Source: JBDTNQ01 sp039933635 (GTDB lineage: Bacteria; Acidobacteriota; Vicinamibacteria; Vicinamibacterales; SCN-69-37). Taken from it: a stretch of DNA of 60,041 bases. Below are positions 22,753 through 30,753 of this stretch, piece after piece. The notes below the pieces were generated by a model that ran no database searches, was not told where the DNA came from, and saw only the letters and a list, made by a program, of their open reading frames with translations. How positions within the stretch are numbered: the stretch's first letter is position 1; every line of letters starts with the position of its first letter. The position numbers and the translations under genes are program-made. Where the stretch lies: NCBI GenBank assembly GCA_039933635.1, contig JBDTNQ010000010.1:1-60041 (forward strand), given 5' to 3'.

Positions 22753-23325
22753 ATGCAGCCGGATGACACGATGCTGGTCCGGCAGGCCGCCGGCGGTGAC
22801 CAGACCGCCTTTCGCCTGTTGGTCGACCGACACAGCCGTTCGGTCTTTCGCCTGGCCTTTCGGATTGCCGGCACGCGGGAAGATGCGGAGGATGTGGTCC
22901 AGGAGACGTTCATCCGCGCGTTCCGCCAGCTCGACCGATTCGAGTCACGGTCCAACTTCGGCACCTGGCTCTACCGCATCGGATTCAACTGTGCGATCGA
23001 CTTCACCCGCAGCCGGGCGCACCGCGAAACCGCGGAACCTCCAGACGTGCTCGACCAGCGTGAAGACCCCGCCGCCACGCCCACCGGGCACGACGTCGTC
23101 TACGCGGGACAGATCAGCGTTCAGGTGCAGCGCGCGCTTCGCGCGCTCTCCGATCAGGAACGCACCGCATTCGTGATGCGGCACTACCACCAGTGTTCGA
23201 TCGACGAGATCGGCCGGACGCTGGACTTGAAGACGAGCGCCGCGAAACATGCGGTGTTCCGCGCCGTGCGCAAGATGCGCGTGGCGTTGCGTCCCCTGGT
23301 GACGAGCCAGGGCGAGGGTATGTAA
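22753..23325 (+). CDS. RNA polymerase sigma factor, ECF (RpoE-like)
   Basis: 190 residues from MQPDDTMLVRQAAGGDQTAF; an in-frame ATG at 22708 would add 15 atypical residues. Region 2 is VDRHSRSVFRLAFRIAGTRE with DAEDVVQETFIRAFRQL, and FGTWLYRIGFNCAIDFTRSR is the -10 recognition helix. Region 4 is LSDQERTAFVMRHYHQCSID with EIGRTLDLKTSAAKHAVFRA. Its stop is 2 bases before the start of a zinc-finger anti-sigma gene and two HEAT-repeat protein genes. This sigma/zf-HC2/HEAT order suggests an envelope-stress regulon whose output includes the HEAT proteins. It is divergent from the rhomboid gene, a site-2-like protease candidate for signal release. Confidence 0.9.
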   Translation: MQPDDTMLVRQAAGGDQTAFRLLVDRHSRSVFRLAFRIAGTREDAEDVVQETFIRAFRQLDRFESRSNFGTWLYRIGFNCAIDFTRSRAHRETAEPPDVLDQREDPAATPTGHDVVYAGQISVQVQRALRALSDQERTAFVMRHYHQCSIDEIGRTLDLKTSAAKHAVFRAVRKMRVALRPLVTSQGEGM

Positions 23326-23327
23326 CG

Positions 23328-24119
23328 ATGACTCCTCTTGACTGGCATCCGACTGACGAGGACCTGACGCTGCACGCGTACCGGGACAACACGCCCGAGG
23401 AGCGCGCGGCGGTCGATCGTCACCTGCACGAGTGCGCATCGTGCGCCGCAATCGCGCACGAGATCGAGGCACTGCAGCACCTCGCAAGTGCGGTCGACGT
23501 ACCGGAACCCGAGGCCGGATTCGAGGACGCGGTGTGGGCGCGACTCGCGCCCGCACTGCCGCATCGCGCGGCGTGGCCCCCGGTCCGGCGCCCCTGGTCG
23601 TTGCGTCAGGTCGTGGCCGTGACGGCATGGGCCGCGGCCGTCGGCGGCATCGTGATCGCGGGCTATCGCTGGAATAGTTCCGGGATCGTCACGCCGGTGA
23701 GGCAGCCAACCGCCGTCGCCACGGCACCGTCACAGGCACAGGAGCGCGTGCTCCTGACCGCACTCGACGCGCACTTCTCGCAGACGGAGATGCTGTTCGT
23801 CGAGCTGATGAACGCACCGGACGACGCCGCGGGATCCCTGGCGTTCGAACGGGCCACCGCTGACGACCTGGTGCAGTCCGGCCGGCTGTATCGCGCCACC
23901 GCGGCAGAAGCGGGTCACCGGCGGCTGACCGACGTGCTGGACGACGTGCAGACGGTACTGACCGAGGTTGCGCTCGGGCCGGAGAAACCCGGCAAACAGG
24001 ATCTCGCGGCCATTCGGTCGCGTATCGAAGACGACGACCTGCTCTTCAAGGTGAGAGCGGTCACCAACGACATCCGTGACCGGCAACAGCAGCCGGGCAC
24101 CAATGAAGGAGCGCTATGA
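23328..24119 (+). CDS. Zinc-finger (zf-HC2) anti-sigma factor
   Basis: 263 residues from the ATG at 23328, two bases after the sigma stop. The N-terminal HLHECASC motif (about 37-44) with an upstream His is the ZAS-type anti-sigma domain that clamps the sigma factor. One membrane helix follows at about 92-108 (VVAVTAWAAAVGGIVIAGY). The periplasmic part of about 150 residues is mostly helical and has no recognised domain. It ends with an ATGA overlap to the first HEAT gene. The topology is that of a membrane-held anti-sigma factor released by regulated proteolysis or conformational change. Confidence 0.85.
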   Translation: MTPLDWHPTDEDLTLHAYRDNTPEERAAVDRHLHECASCAAIAHEIEALQHLASAVDVPEPEAGFEDAVWARLAPALPHRAAWPPVRRPWSLRQVVAVTAWAAAVGGIVIAGYRWNSSGIVTPVRQPTAVATAPSQAQERVLLTALDAHFSQTEMLFVELMNAPDDAAGSLAFERATADDLVQSGRLYRATAAEAGHRRLTDVLDDVQTVLTEVALGPEKPGKQDLAAIRSRIEDDDLLFKVRAVTNDIRDRQQQPGTNEGAL

Positions 24120-25657
24120 CGCGACAGGTTCTCTCCATCCTCTTCGGGCTCGTGTTGCCGGCCGCCGCGGCGGCTCAAGTGACACCCGTTCCTCCGGTGC
24201 CGCCGGCGCCTCCCGCCGCGCCTGCACCGCGCGTCGCACCGCTCCCGGCGCCCGCGCCGAAACCTCCAGTGCCACCGGCGGCGCCCAGGCCCGTGTTCAC
24301 GTTCGACATGCCGGACATCAACATCGACTTGAGCGAACTCAACATCAAGCTGTCGGACATGGAGCGCGACTTCAGCATGAACATGGAGCCCATGTTGATG
24401 GCCCAGGTCGTGTCGAGGGACCAGGCTCAGGCCATGGCCGACCAGGCACGCGCCATGGCGGACCAGGCGCGCGAGCAGGCGCGGATGCAGATCGACAACA
24501 ACAAGAACTTCACGACCACGTTCAACTTCCAGCAGGACGCCGCAGGCGCCGGGTACCGCGGTGGTCTCGATGCCCTGCAGCAGCGCCAGTACGACCGCGC
24601 GATTACCGCCTTCGATCGCGTGATTGTCCAGAAGGGCGATCGCGCCGACGCGGCGCTCTACTGGAAAGCCTTCGCGCAGTACAGGCTCGCCCGCACGGAC
24701 GACACGCTGGCCTCCATCGCGCAACTCCGCCGTGACTACCAGCAGAGCCGCTATCTCGCCGAAGCCAAAGTGCTCGAGGCAGACGCGCGGAAAGCCGCCG
24801 GTCAGCCGGTGAACCCCGCGAGCGCCAACGACGACGAGATCAAACTGCTCGCCATCCAGGGCCTCTCGAAGTCCGACCAGGCCGTGCCGCTCCTCGAGGG
24901 TGTCCTGAACGCCACGAACGCGCTCAGCGTCAAGAAGCGGGCCCTGTACGTGCTCGCACTCAGCGATGACACGCGCGCGCACCAGGTGTTGATGCGCTAT
25001 GCCAAGGGCGGCGGTAATCCCGACCTCCAGGTGGAAGCCATCCGCTATCTCGCGTCGCGCAAGGACTCGAAGACCACCCCGACCGAGCTACGCGACATCT
25101 ACGACAGCTCGTCGGATAGCAACGTGAAGATGGCGGTCGTCGATGCCTACCGCACCTGGGGCGACAAACCCGCGCTGCTCCGAATCAGCGGTGACCGCAA
25201 CGCCACCGGTGATCTACGGCGCTCGGCGATTTCGCGACTGGGCGGCCTGGCGGATTCGACGGAACTCATGACGCTCTACTCGCAGGAAACGGACCCGGCC
25301 ATCCGCGTCCAGATCGTCTCGGCGCTGGGGCAGCTGGGCGCCGTGGACCAGTTGACGACCATCGCGAAAACGGACAAGGACCAGAACGTCCGCATCCGCG
25401 CCATCCGCGCGCTCGGCAACCAGCGGAACGACCGAATGACCCAGGCGCTCGTGGGTCTCTATGGCAGCGAGCAGGACAAGGAAGTCCGTCGCGCGGTGAT
25501 TCAGTCCTTGATGAGCCAGAACAACGCCGAGACGCTGGTCGCCCTCGCCCGGAAAGAAACCGACGTCGAGCTGAAGAAGGAGCTCGTCCGCCGGATCTCC
25601 GACATGGCGCCGAACTCAAAGGCGGCCACGGACTTTCTGATGGAGCAGCTGAAGTAG
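24116..25657 (+). CDS. Exported TPR/HEAT-repeat protein 1 of the sigma operon
   Basis: 513 residues. A signal peptide (MTRQVLSILFGLVLPAAAAA) is followed by a Pro/Ala-rich linker (about 22-60). A coiled region with repeated AMADQAR units (about 104-118) follows, then a TPR-like segment (ALQQRQYDRAITAFDRVIVQ, about 160-230). HEAT repeats run from about 245 to the end, with recurrent R-x-x-A-I-x-x-L motifs such as VRIRAIRALGNQ and RRSAISRLGGL. I infer a periplasmic scaffold that binds other envelope proteins. The start overlaps the anti-sigma stop (ATGA). No catalytic site is seen. Confidence 0.8.
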   Translation: MTRQVLSILFGLVLPAAAAAQVTPVPPVPPAPPAAPAPRVAPLPAPAPKPPVPPAAPRPVFTFDMPDINIDLSELNIKLSDMERDFSMNMEPMLMAQVVSRDQAQAMADQARAMADQAREQARMQIDNNKNFTTTFNFQQDAAGAGYRGGLDALQQRQYDRAITAFDRVIVQKGDRADAALYWKAFAQYRLARTDDTLASIAQLRRDYQQSRYLAEAKVLEADARKAAGQPVNPASANDDEIKLLAIQGLSKSDQAVPLLEGVLNATNALSVKKRALYVLALSDDTRAHQVLMRYAKGGGNPDLQVEAIRYLASRKDSKTTPTELRDIYDSSSDSNVKMAVVDAYRTWGDKPALLRISGDRNATGDLRRSAISRLGGLADSTELMTLYSQETDPAIRVQIVSALGQLGAVDQLTTIAKTDKDQNVRIRAIRALGNQRNDRMTQALVGLYGSEQDKEVRRAVIQSLMSQNNAETLVALARKETDVELKKELVRRISDMAPNSKAATDFLMEQLK

Positions 25658-25668
25658 GGCCGGTTGCT

Positions 25669-25737
25669 CTGGACCTGAAGGTCCAGGGCTCCACGGGCAC
25701 GGGCGAGTCCAGGGTCCGGGACGGCACACCCGGACCC
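25669..25737. terminator. Two hairpins between the HEAT-repeat genes
   Basis: CTGGACC (25669-25675) pairs with GGTCCAG (25680-25686) around TGAA. GGGTCCGGG (25712-25720) pairs with CCCGGACCC (25729-25737) around 8 bases. They lie in the 152-base gap before the second HEAT gene and could cause partial termination or RNA stability differences within the operon. Neither has a U-tract. Confidence 0.45.
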
Positions 25738-25809
25738 GGCCCAGTCCGGGATACGCGGATGACAAGTCCGCGGCCTCACTCAACAACAGAAACGGCGAAC
25801 GGAGCGGCC

Positions 25810-26883
25810 ATGAAATTGGGTCTCGCCAGCATCGTGTGTCTTCTCGGAGCTGTGGGCGTTGCCGCACAGGTGCCGATGCCAATCGTGCAGAACGGCCAAG
25901 TGCGGGTGCACCCCGCGACGAGTGTCGACGCGGCGGTGCGAGCCGTCCCGGCATCCACGGACCCCGCGTGGCTCGGGTGGCGCGAGCCAATGGTCGACGG
26001 TGGCCGGCGGGTGTGCTCGACATGGAGCGACAGCGATACCGTCGTGCGCGGCATGCTGCTCGAACCCCGCGGGGCGACCGGCGACGGCCGCCCGCAACTG
26101 GCCCCCTCTCAGGCGCCAACCTCGCTCGAAGCAGGCACGGGCGTCGTCGTGCTCCTTCGCCTCGTCGACGGCAAGGTCGAGCGGCTGCGAACCATGGGGG
26201 ACGACTGCCCCATCGACGCCAACGGCCGTACGATCGAGTGGCTCACCATCACGCCAGCAGAGAGCCTGCGCTACCTCTCGACGCTCGCCCAGGCAACGAC
26301 GATGACGAACGATGTGAAGCGTTTGGCGCAATCAGCCGCCTCCGCCATCGCGCTGCATCGCGACCTCGCCGCCGACGCCATTCTCGATCGGCTGGTCTCA
26401 GCGGATGCCGAGGGCGACCGCGACAACGCCTGGCGTCTGCTCGCGGGCTATCGCGGCAAGCACGGGTACGACATGGTGGCGCGCGCCATCACCGCTGAGC
26501 GCAACGCGACGACACGCCAGCGCCTCGTGGCGGCCCTGCGCCAGAGTTCGGAGCCAGCAGCGATGACGACGCTCCTGTCACTGGCGAAGACCGACCCCAG
26601 TGAGCACGTCCGAGCGGAAGCCGTCTTCGGCTATGCCACGCTCGCTGGCGCGACAGGCCTGGCGAATGTGCTTGAAATCGCGACGAAAGACACCAGCCCT
26701 GAGGTCCAGCGCCGTGCCGTCAGTGGCGTCGCCCGGCTCCCACCATCCGCGAGTGTGCCGGCGCTGCTCTCCTTGGCCCGCACGTCTGCGGTCCCTGCTG
26801 TTCGGAAGGAGGCCGTCGGCGCCCTCAGCCGCATGGACGACCCGCGCGCAACGGCATATCTGGAAGAGCTTGTCGGGAAATAA
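25810..26883 (+). CDS. Exported HEAT-repeat protein 2
   Basis: 357 residues from the ATG at 25810, preceded by GGAG. The signal peptide is MKLGLASIVCLLGAVGVAA. An N-terminal non-repeat domain (about 20-160) contains AWLGWREPMVDGGRRVCSTW, then HEAT-like repeats occupy about 200-357, for example HVRAEAVFGYATLAG, VQRRAVSGVARLP and VRKEAVGALSRMDDPRATAY. It probably acts with the preceding HEAT protein in the periplasm. It is the fourth gene downstream of the sigma factor, after a 152-base gap with hairpins. No enzymatic motif is seen. Confidence 0.78.
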   Translation: MKLGLASIVCLLGAVGVAAQVPMPIVQNGQVRVHPATSVDAAVRAVPASTDPAWLGWREPMVDGGRRVCSTWSDSDTVVRGMLLEPRGATGDGRPQLAPSQAPTSLEAGTGVVVLLRLVDGKVERLRTMGDDCPIDANGRTIEWLTITPAESLRYLSTLAQATTMTNDVKRLAQSAASAIALHRDLAADAILDRLVSADAEGDRDNAWRLLAGYRGKHGYDMVARAITAERNATTRQRLVAALRQSSEPAAMTTLLSLAKTDPSEHVRAEAVFGYATLAGATGLANVLEIATKDTSPEVQRRAVSGVARLPPSASVPALLSLARTSAVPAVRKEAVGALSRMDDPRATAYLEELVGK

Positions 26884-26926
26884 ACCAGGGGACCGAAGTT
26901 GTTCCGCTGTCCCGATCACCGAGGTG

Positions 26927-27472
26927 TCAATGGACTCCGTGGCCCATCTGAAGCATGTGCGGATCGGCGCCGAGGCGGCGAATGGCCATTTCCCAGACGC
27001 CCGCGGACGGAATCTCGAAAATCAGATCGAGCTCGACCGGCATGATCAGCCAGGCGGAATCGGCCAGTTCCTTGTCGAGCTGACCTGCGCCCCAGCCGGC
27101 GTACCCGGCCAGCACGATCGTGCGGCGAGGGAAGGGCTTCGTCGTGATCGCGCGACGCAGGAGCACGGGCGAGGCGGACAGGTACAACCCGGATCCCAGT
27201 TCACGCGCCTCCACGCCGTCCGGTTCGGACGCCGTGAGGATCCAGCCTCGCTGTGGTTCGACTGGGCCGCCAATCAGCAGCGGCAGGTCATTCGGGTGCT
27301 CGACTGGCGGCTCGAGTTGGACGGCTTCGGCCGCCGAGACCTCCGATGGCCGATTGACGATCAGACCGAACGCGCCCTCCGCCTCGTGCTCACACAACAA
27401 CACCACCGTCCGCGCAAAAGTCGGATCGATGAGCTGAGGCATTGAGAGCAGCAGGGCTGGCGCCAGCGACAT
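26927..27472 (-). CDS. YqgE/AlgH family protein (UPF0301)
   Basis: 181 residues from the ATG at 27472 (MSLAPALLLSMPQLIDPTFA). Hallmarks of the family are the LLSMPQL start, RTVVLLCEHEAEGAFGLIVN, LLIGGPVEP, LRRAITTKPFPRRTIVLAGY and the AGWGAGQLDKEL loop. AlgH in Pseudomonas affects alginate regulation, but the general function is unknown. The TACTAT -10 hexamer 6 bases upstream supports this start rather than the longer frame. In many Proteobacteria yqgE is next to yqgF/ruvX; here ruvX lies 31 kb away. Confidence 0.92.
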   Translation of the reverse strand: MSLAPALLLSMPQLIDPTFARTVVLLCEHEAEGAFGLIVNRPSEVSAAEAVQLEPPVEHPNDLPLLIGGPVEPQRGWILTASEPDGVEARELGSGLYLSASPVLLRRAITTKPFPRRTIVLAGYAGWGAGQLDKELADSAWLIMPVELDLIFEIPSAGVWEMAIRRLGADPHMLQMGHGVH

Positions 27473-27478
27473 GATTTG

Positions 27479-27484
27479 ATAGTA
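27479..27484 (-). promoter_or_regulatory. -10 hexamer TACTAT before yqgE
   Basis: Minus-strand TACTAT ends 6 bases before the ATG at 27472 without a Shine-Dalgarno, fixing the shorter start and suggesting a leaderless mRNA. Confidence 0.5.
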
Positions 27485-27594
27485 ACAGGCATGAGCCGAC
27501 CGGCGCATCGGTCGGAACGCCAGGCCGAACGGGTCTCACGTTTTACTCGTATACCAAGCGGGTTTACCTGTTAACGTCGCCCATCCGAGGTCCT

Positions 27595-28959
27595 ATGCCG
27601 CCACGCTCGGCCATCGCTCTGGCCCTGACGTTTGCTCTGCTTTCGCCATGGACGTCGGCCCAGCCCGGCGGTACTCCGGCACGGCCCGCACCGAACGCGC
27701 TGTTTCAGGACGCACGCGTCATCGCCGTCAATCTGACCTTCACGCCCCAGGAATTCTCGGCCCTTCGGCCGATACGCGTCTCCGGCGGTGGCAGCCGCGA
27801 GAGTTGGCTCCAGGGCGCCGAGGGACATCGGAACGGGCTGTCGGCCAGTCGCGGGATCGAGTTTCCGTACGTTCATGCCGCGGCCACGATCGACGGCAAA
27901 GCCATGCACGACGTCGGTGTCCGCTACAAAGGCAACGGCACGTTCAACCTCGGCCAGCGCGTCAACAAGACGTCGTTCAAGCTGGATCTGAATCACTACG
28001 TCAAAGGTCAGACGCTCGCCGGCGTGAAGATGCTCAATCTCCACAGCAACGTGACCGATGCGAGCTACACCAACGAGGTCCTCGCATTCCGCGTGTTCCG
28101 CGCCGCGGGCGTGCCCGCGCCGCGCACGAGTTACGCACGCCTCACGATCACCGTTCCGGGACGTTACACGAATGCCTACTACGGCCTCTTCTCTCTGACG
28201 GAGAATCCCGACGAGCCATTCGTGGTGGATCGCGGGATGCCGGACACGGGGGCGATCTTCAAACCCGTCACGAACAGCCTGTTTCGCGACCTCGGGAAAG
28301 ACTGGGCCCGCTACAACCAGACGTACGACCCCAAAACGCCGTTGACGCCGGCACAAAAACAGCGGGTGATCGACTTCGCGGGCATCGTGACGAGTGGCAG
28401 CGACGCCCAGTTCGCCTCGGTGGCCGGTGACTACCTCGACCTCGACAACGCCGCGCGCTTTCTGGCCGTGACCGTCTGGTTGTCCGATCTGGACGGGATT
28501 CTGGGCTCGGGTCAGAACTACTACCTGTATCTCGATCCGCGCGCGAACCGCTTCTCATTCATGGCGTGGGATCAGGACCATTCGTTCGGGCAGTTCTTCA
28601 CGGGTTCGCAGCGTCAGCGCGAGCAATTGAACATCCATCGTCCGTGGAGCGGCGGCAACCGGTTTCTCGAGCGGCTGTTCAAGCTGGACGCGTTCAAGAC
28701 GCGATACCTGACCCACCTGGAGGAGTTCAATCGGACGATCCTCAGCCCCGACCAGTTGGCCAGTCAGGTCGACCAGATTGCCGCGCTCATCCGTCCGGCC
28801 GTACGGGAAGAATCCGCCGACCGTCTCGCCCGCCTCGAGAAGACGGTCGCCGGTCAACCGGCGCCTGTCGACGACGGCATGTTCTCCGGCGCCAACGTCC
28901 CCATCAAACCCTTCTCGCGCGCGCGGGCGGAGTCGATCAGGCAGCAGCTAGGACGCTGA
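27595..28959 (+). CDS. Exported CotH-kinase-family protein
   Basis: 454 residues with an N-terminal signal peptide (about 1-22). CotH features are clear: GVRYKGNGTF, the NKTSFKLDLNHYVKGQ segment that holds the phosphate-binding lysine, YGLFSLTENPDEPFV, and NYYLYLDPRANRFSFMAWDQDHSFG with the metal-binding D-x-D pattern. Bacillus CotH phosphorylates spore-coat proteins; non-sporulating bacteria use relatives of unknown target, often secreted. GAGG lies 5 bases before the ATG. It converges on the gene at 29032 with GGAGACC repeats between them. Kinase activity here is an inference from motif conservation. Confidence 0.85.
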   Translation: MPPRSAIALALTFALLSPWTSAQPGGTPARPAPNALFQDARVIAVNLTFTPQEFSALRPIRVSGGGSRESWLQGAEGHRNGLSASRGIEFPYVHAAATIDGKAMHDVGVRYKGNGTFNLGQRVNKTSFKLDLNHYVKGQTLAGVKMLNLHSNVTDASYTNEVLAFRVFRAAGVPAPRTSYARLTITVPGRYTNAYYGLFSLTENPDEPFVVDRGMPDTGAIFKPVTNSLFRDLGKDWARYNQTYDPKTPLTPAQKQRVIDFAGIVTSGSDAQFASVAGDYLDLDNAARFLAVTVWLSDLDGILGSGQNYYLYLDPRANRFSFMAWDQDHSFGQFFTGSQRQREQLNIHRPWSGGNRFLERLFKLDAFKTRYLTHLEEFNRTILSPDQLASQVDQIAALIRPAVREESADRLARLEKTVAGQPAPVDDGMFSGANVPIKPFSRARAESIRQQLGR

Positions 28960-28990
28960 AAGGCCGGGTGTCCGCGCGAAGACGGCCCAT

Positions 28991-29033
28991 AGGAGACCGG
29001 GTCTCCGCGGTGCGTAAGGAGACCCGGTCTCTT
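28991..29033. repeat. Palindromic repeat pair GGAGACC-S-GGTCTCC between convergent genes
   Basis: The copies 28991-29006 and 29017-29033 each are palindromes with one central base. They are also inverted relative to each other, so either 7-bp or about 15-bp stems can form. They sit between the CotH stop (28959) and the end of the convergent gene, whose TAA (29034-29032) lies in the second copy. They belong to the same family as 18446-18523. Confidence 0.8.
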
Positions 29034-29721
29034 AATCCCCCCGAAACCAGACGGACGCCCGTGACGGCACGGCGTAGGGCGGAGGGCTCACGTCGACGAA
29101 GCTGAGCTCACGATTCGACGTGCGGCTCCACCGCCAGAATCGCTTGCCCCATCCCATCCGCGCCGGCAGCCGTGCAATCCGGCGGAGGCGGCCGTCGCCT
29201 CCGGCAAGATGACAACTGGCCGATAGCGGGATCCCGCTCCGAGTCGAACGGATTCGCAGAATGAATCGCCTCGAGAGCTGTTCGCGAAGTCCCGCCACGG
29301 CGGCTCTCCACATCGCGTCTTCGTCTTCGTCGCGGCCAAACAGGTAGACCTCGCGCGTCAGGTCCAGATCGTCGTGGGATGCGAGGTCGTGTATCGACGT
29401 CCAGGAGATGGTCGCGAAGCGTTCGGTCACCGTGATGGCCAGAGTGAGGCCCCCAAGGCTCCGGTGCGGGATCAGCGCGATGAGCGTCGACCGTCCGCCG
29501 TGGGTCACCGCGCACAGGGCGGGATCGACCTGTCGCGGTGCCAGATCGTCGAGCATGACGGCCGTGTCTCCGAGAAACCGCCACTCGACATCGGTCAGCT
29601 CACGGCCGACGAGGTTGCGCGTCCACCAGCGCGTGATCGCCTCGTCACGGGGCTCGGGCGCATCCCCGACTCCGCGGTCACCGGCGACGCCCGGCCGCCG
29701 GGACGCGGCCCGTTCGCTCAT
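29032..29721 (-). CDS. Hypothetical protein behind a truncated methyltransferase
   Basis: 229 residues from MSERAASRRPG at 29721; the first codon overlaps the stop of the methyltransferase remnant (ATGA). I recognise no domain. Visible features are RWWTRNLVGRELTDVEWRFL, two strands LIALIPHRSLGGLTLAITV, an acidic loop YLFGRDEDEDAMWRAAVAGL and a basic Trp-rich end with RMGWGKRFWRWSR. No signal peptide or membrane helix is seen. Hydrophobic and charged residues are balanced as in a soluble protein. The last codons fall in the GGAGACC repeat. It may be a real hypothetical gene transcribed from the promoter of the lost methyltransferase. Confidence 0.6.
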   Translation of the reverse strand: MSERAASRRPGVAGDRGVGDAPEPRDEAITRWWTRNLVGRELTDVEWRFLGDTAVMLDDLAPRQVDPALCAVTHGGRSTLIALIPHRSLGGLTLAITVTERFATISWTSIHDLASHDDLDLTREVYLFGRDEDEDAMWRAAVAGLREQLSRRFILRIRSTRSGIPLSASCHLAGGDGRLRRIARLPARMGWGKRFWRWSRTSNRELSFVDVSPPPYAVPSRASVWFRGD

Positions 29722-29921
29722 CGACGCACCGCCTGCCACGACGTCGCAACGCCTGTTCCGGTACCCACTTCGAGCATCCGGCCGCCAGGGTTGGACGCCG
29801 CGAGCGTGGCGAGCATGGCTCCCGTCCGCGTTTCGGACGCCCTCGTGAAGCCGATCGCTGCCGTCTCGCCGGTCACGTCGACCCAAGAGCGTGGGAATCC
29901 GTCGACGACTGCATCGTCCAT
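29718..29921 (-). pseudogene. Truncated class I SAM-dependent methyltransferase (N-terminal remnant)
   Basis: 67 residues that begin like small bacterial O-methyltransferases: the SWVDVTGETAAIGFTRASET region and the SAM-binding motif I GGRMLEVGTGTGVATSW. The reading frame then ends at QAVRR, where a full-length protein (about 200 residues) would continue. No continuation is visible in the other frames, so the C-terminal two-thirds was probably deleted. The ATG is preceded by a TATGCT -10 hexamer at 29931-29936. The remnant may still be translated and coupled to the downstream gene. Confidence 0.6.
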
Positions 29922-29930
29922 CGCGCGACC

Positions 29931-29936
29931 AGCATA
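29931..29936 (-). promoter_or_regulatory. -10 hexamer TATGCT before the methyltransferase remnant
   Basis: Minus-strand TATGCT lies 9 bases before the ATG at 29921. It suggests that the truncated gene still has a promoter which now also drives the overlapping downstream gene. Confidence 0.4.
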
Positions 29937-29980
29937 AGCCTGACCACGCTGGAGACGAAACAGGCGCGCGTTGCCGAGGG

Positions 29981-30529
29981 CTATCGATGCCGCCGATAGA
30001 GCACCTGCGGTCGCAGCGGGTGCCCGATTGGAATACCTGGATGCTCGAAGTCGTCCGACGGGTCGTGGAGCATGCCCAGCTTCGCCATTACCCGTCGAGA
30101 GCGCAGGTTGTCATGCGCCGTGAGGGCGACAATCTCGGTCAGGCCGAGGACGTCGAATCCCAGATCGAGGCAGGCGCGCGCGCCCTCCGTCGCGTAGCCA
30201 AGCCCCCAATGCTCACGCGCAAGGCGCCAGCCGACCTCCACACAAGGCGTGAAATGGGCGTCGAATGAAGGTATCGAGAGTCCGATGAATCCGACAAATG
30301 TCGCACGGCCCGGAATTTCGACGGCCCACCAACCGAACCCTCGCCGCGCGAATCCGGCAAGCACGCGATCCACGAAGTGGTCGCTCTCGGCACGTGACAT
30401 GGTCGACGGGAAATAACGCATCACTTCCGCATCGGCCACCATCGCGGCAAACGGCGCCCGATCGGCATCACGCCACTGGCGCAGGCGCAAGCGTGAGGTT
30501 TCGAGCTCGGGGATCTCGGGCGGGATCAC
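29981..30529 (-). CDS. GNAT-family N-acetyltransferase (RimJ-like)
   Basis: 182 residues. Motifs are PELETSRLRLRQWRDADRAP at the N-terminus, FVGFIGLSIPSF and VEVGWRLAREHWGLGYATEG, the acetyl-CoA-binding motif A, followed by ALTAHDNLRSRRVMAKLGM. This is the standard pattern of the RimJ/RimL-like acetyltransferases that modify protein N-termini, small amines or antibiotics. The start is a GTG. It follows the sigma factor/small ORF run on the same strand at about 140 bases. The substrate is unknown. Confidence 0.9.
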   Translation of the reverse strand: MIPPEIPELETSRLRLRQWRDADRAPFAAMVADAEVMRYFPSTMSRAESDHFVDRVLAGFARRGFGWWAVEIPGRATFVGFIGLSIPSFDAHFTPCVEVGWRLAREHWGLGYATEGARACLDLGFDVLGLTEIVALTAHDNLRSRRVMAKLGMLHDPSDDFEHPGIPIGHPLRPQVLYRRHR

Positions 30530-30672
30530 GGTTGTTCACCGTTCGGACACACGCAAATGGTGGCGACCGACGAGCGCTCCAATGGAACGTTCGTCGCTGA
30601 GCACAGTGGCGTAGATCCACGTGTACCACGGCTTCCTTCGAATAACGGCCAACGCGCGCTCCGGCCCCAGCT

Positions 30673-30753
30673 TCAGCGCAAAGATGCGACGACCAGGCGA
30701 TAGCCGATGACCGCCAGGCCGACAGCAATCACCCACACCACGTTGAGCATCAT
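30673..30753 (-). CDS. 26-residue membrane peptide coupled to the ECF42 sigma factor
   Basis: The stop of the sigma factor gene and this ATG share a base in TGATG, typical of translational coupling. The peptide is MMLNVVWVIAVGLAVIGYRL plus VVASLR, a single hydrophobic helix. A neighbouring frame (stop at 30536) continues with protein-like sequence FALKLGPERALAVIRRKPWY and TWIYATVLSDERSIGALVG. A one-base-type frameshift would join the two into a membrane protein of about 70 residues. It may therefore be either a tiny regulator or the broken start of a longer gene. I favour the second on composition but cannot decide. Confidence 0.35.
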   Translation of the reverse strand: MMLNVVWVIAVGLAVIGYRLVVASLR

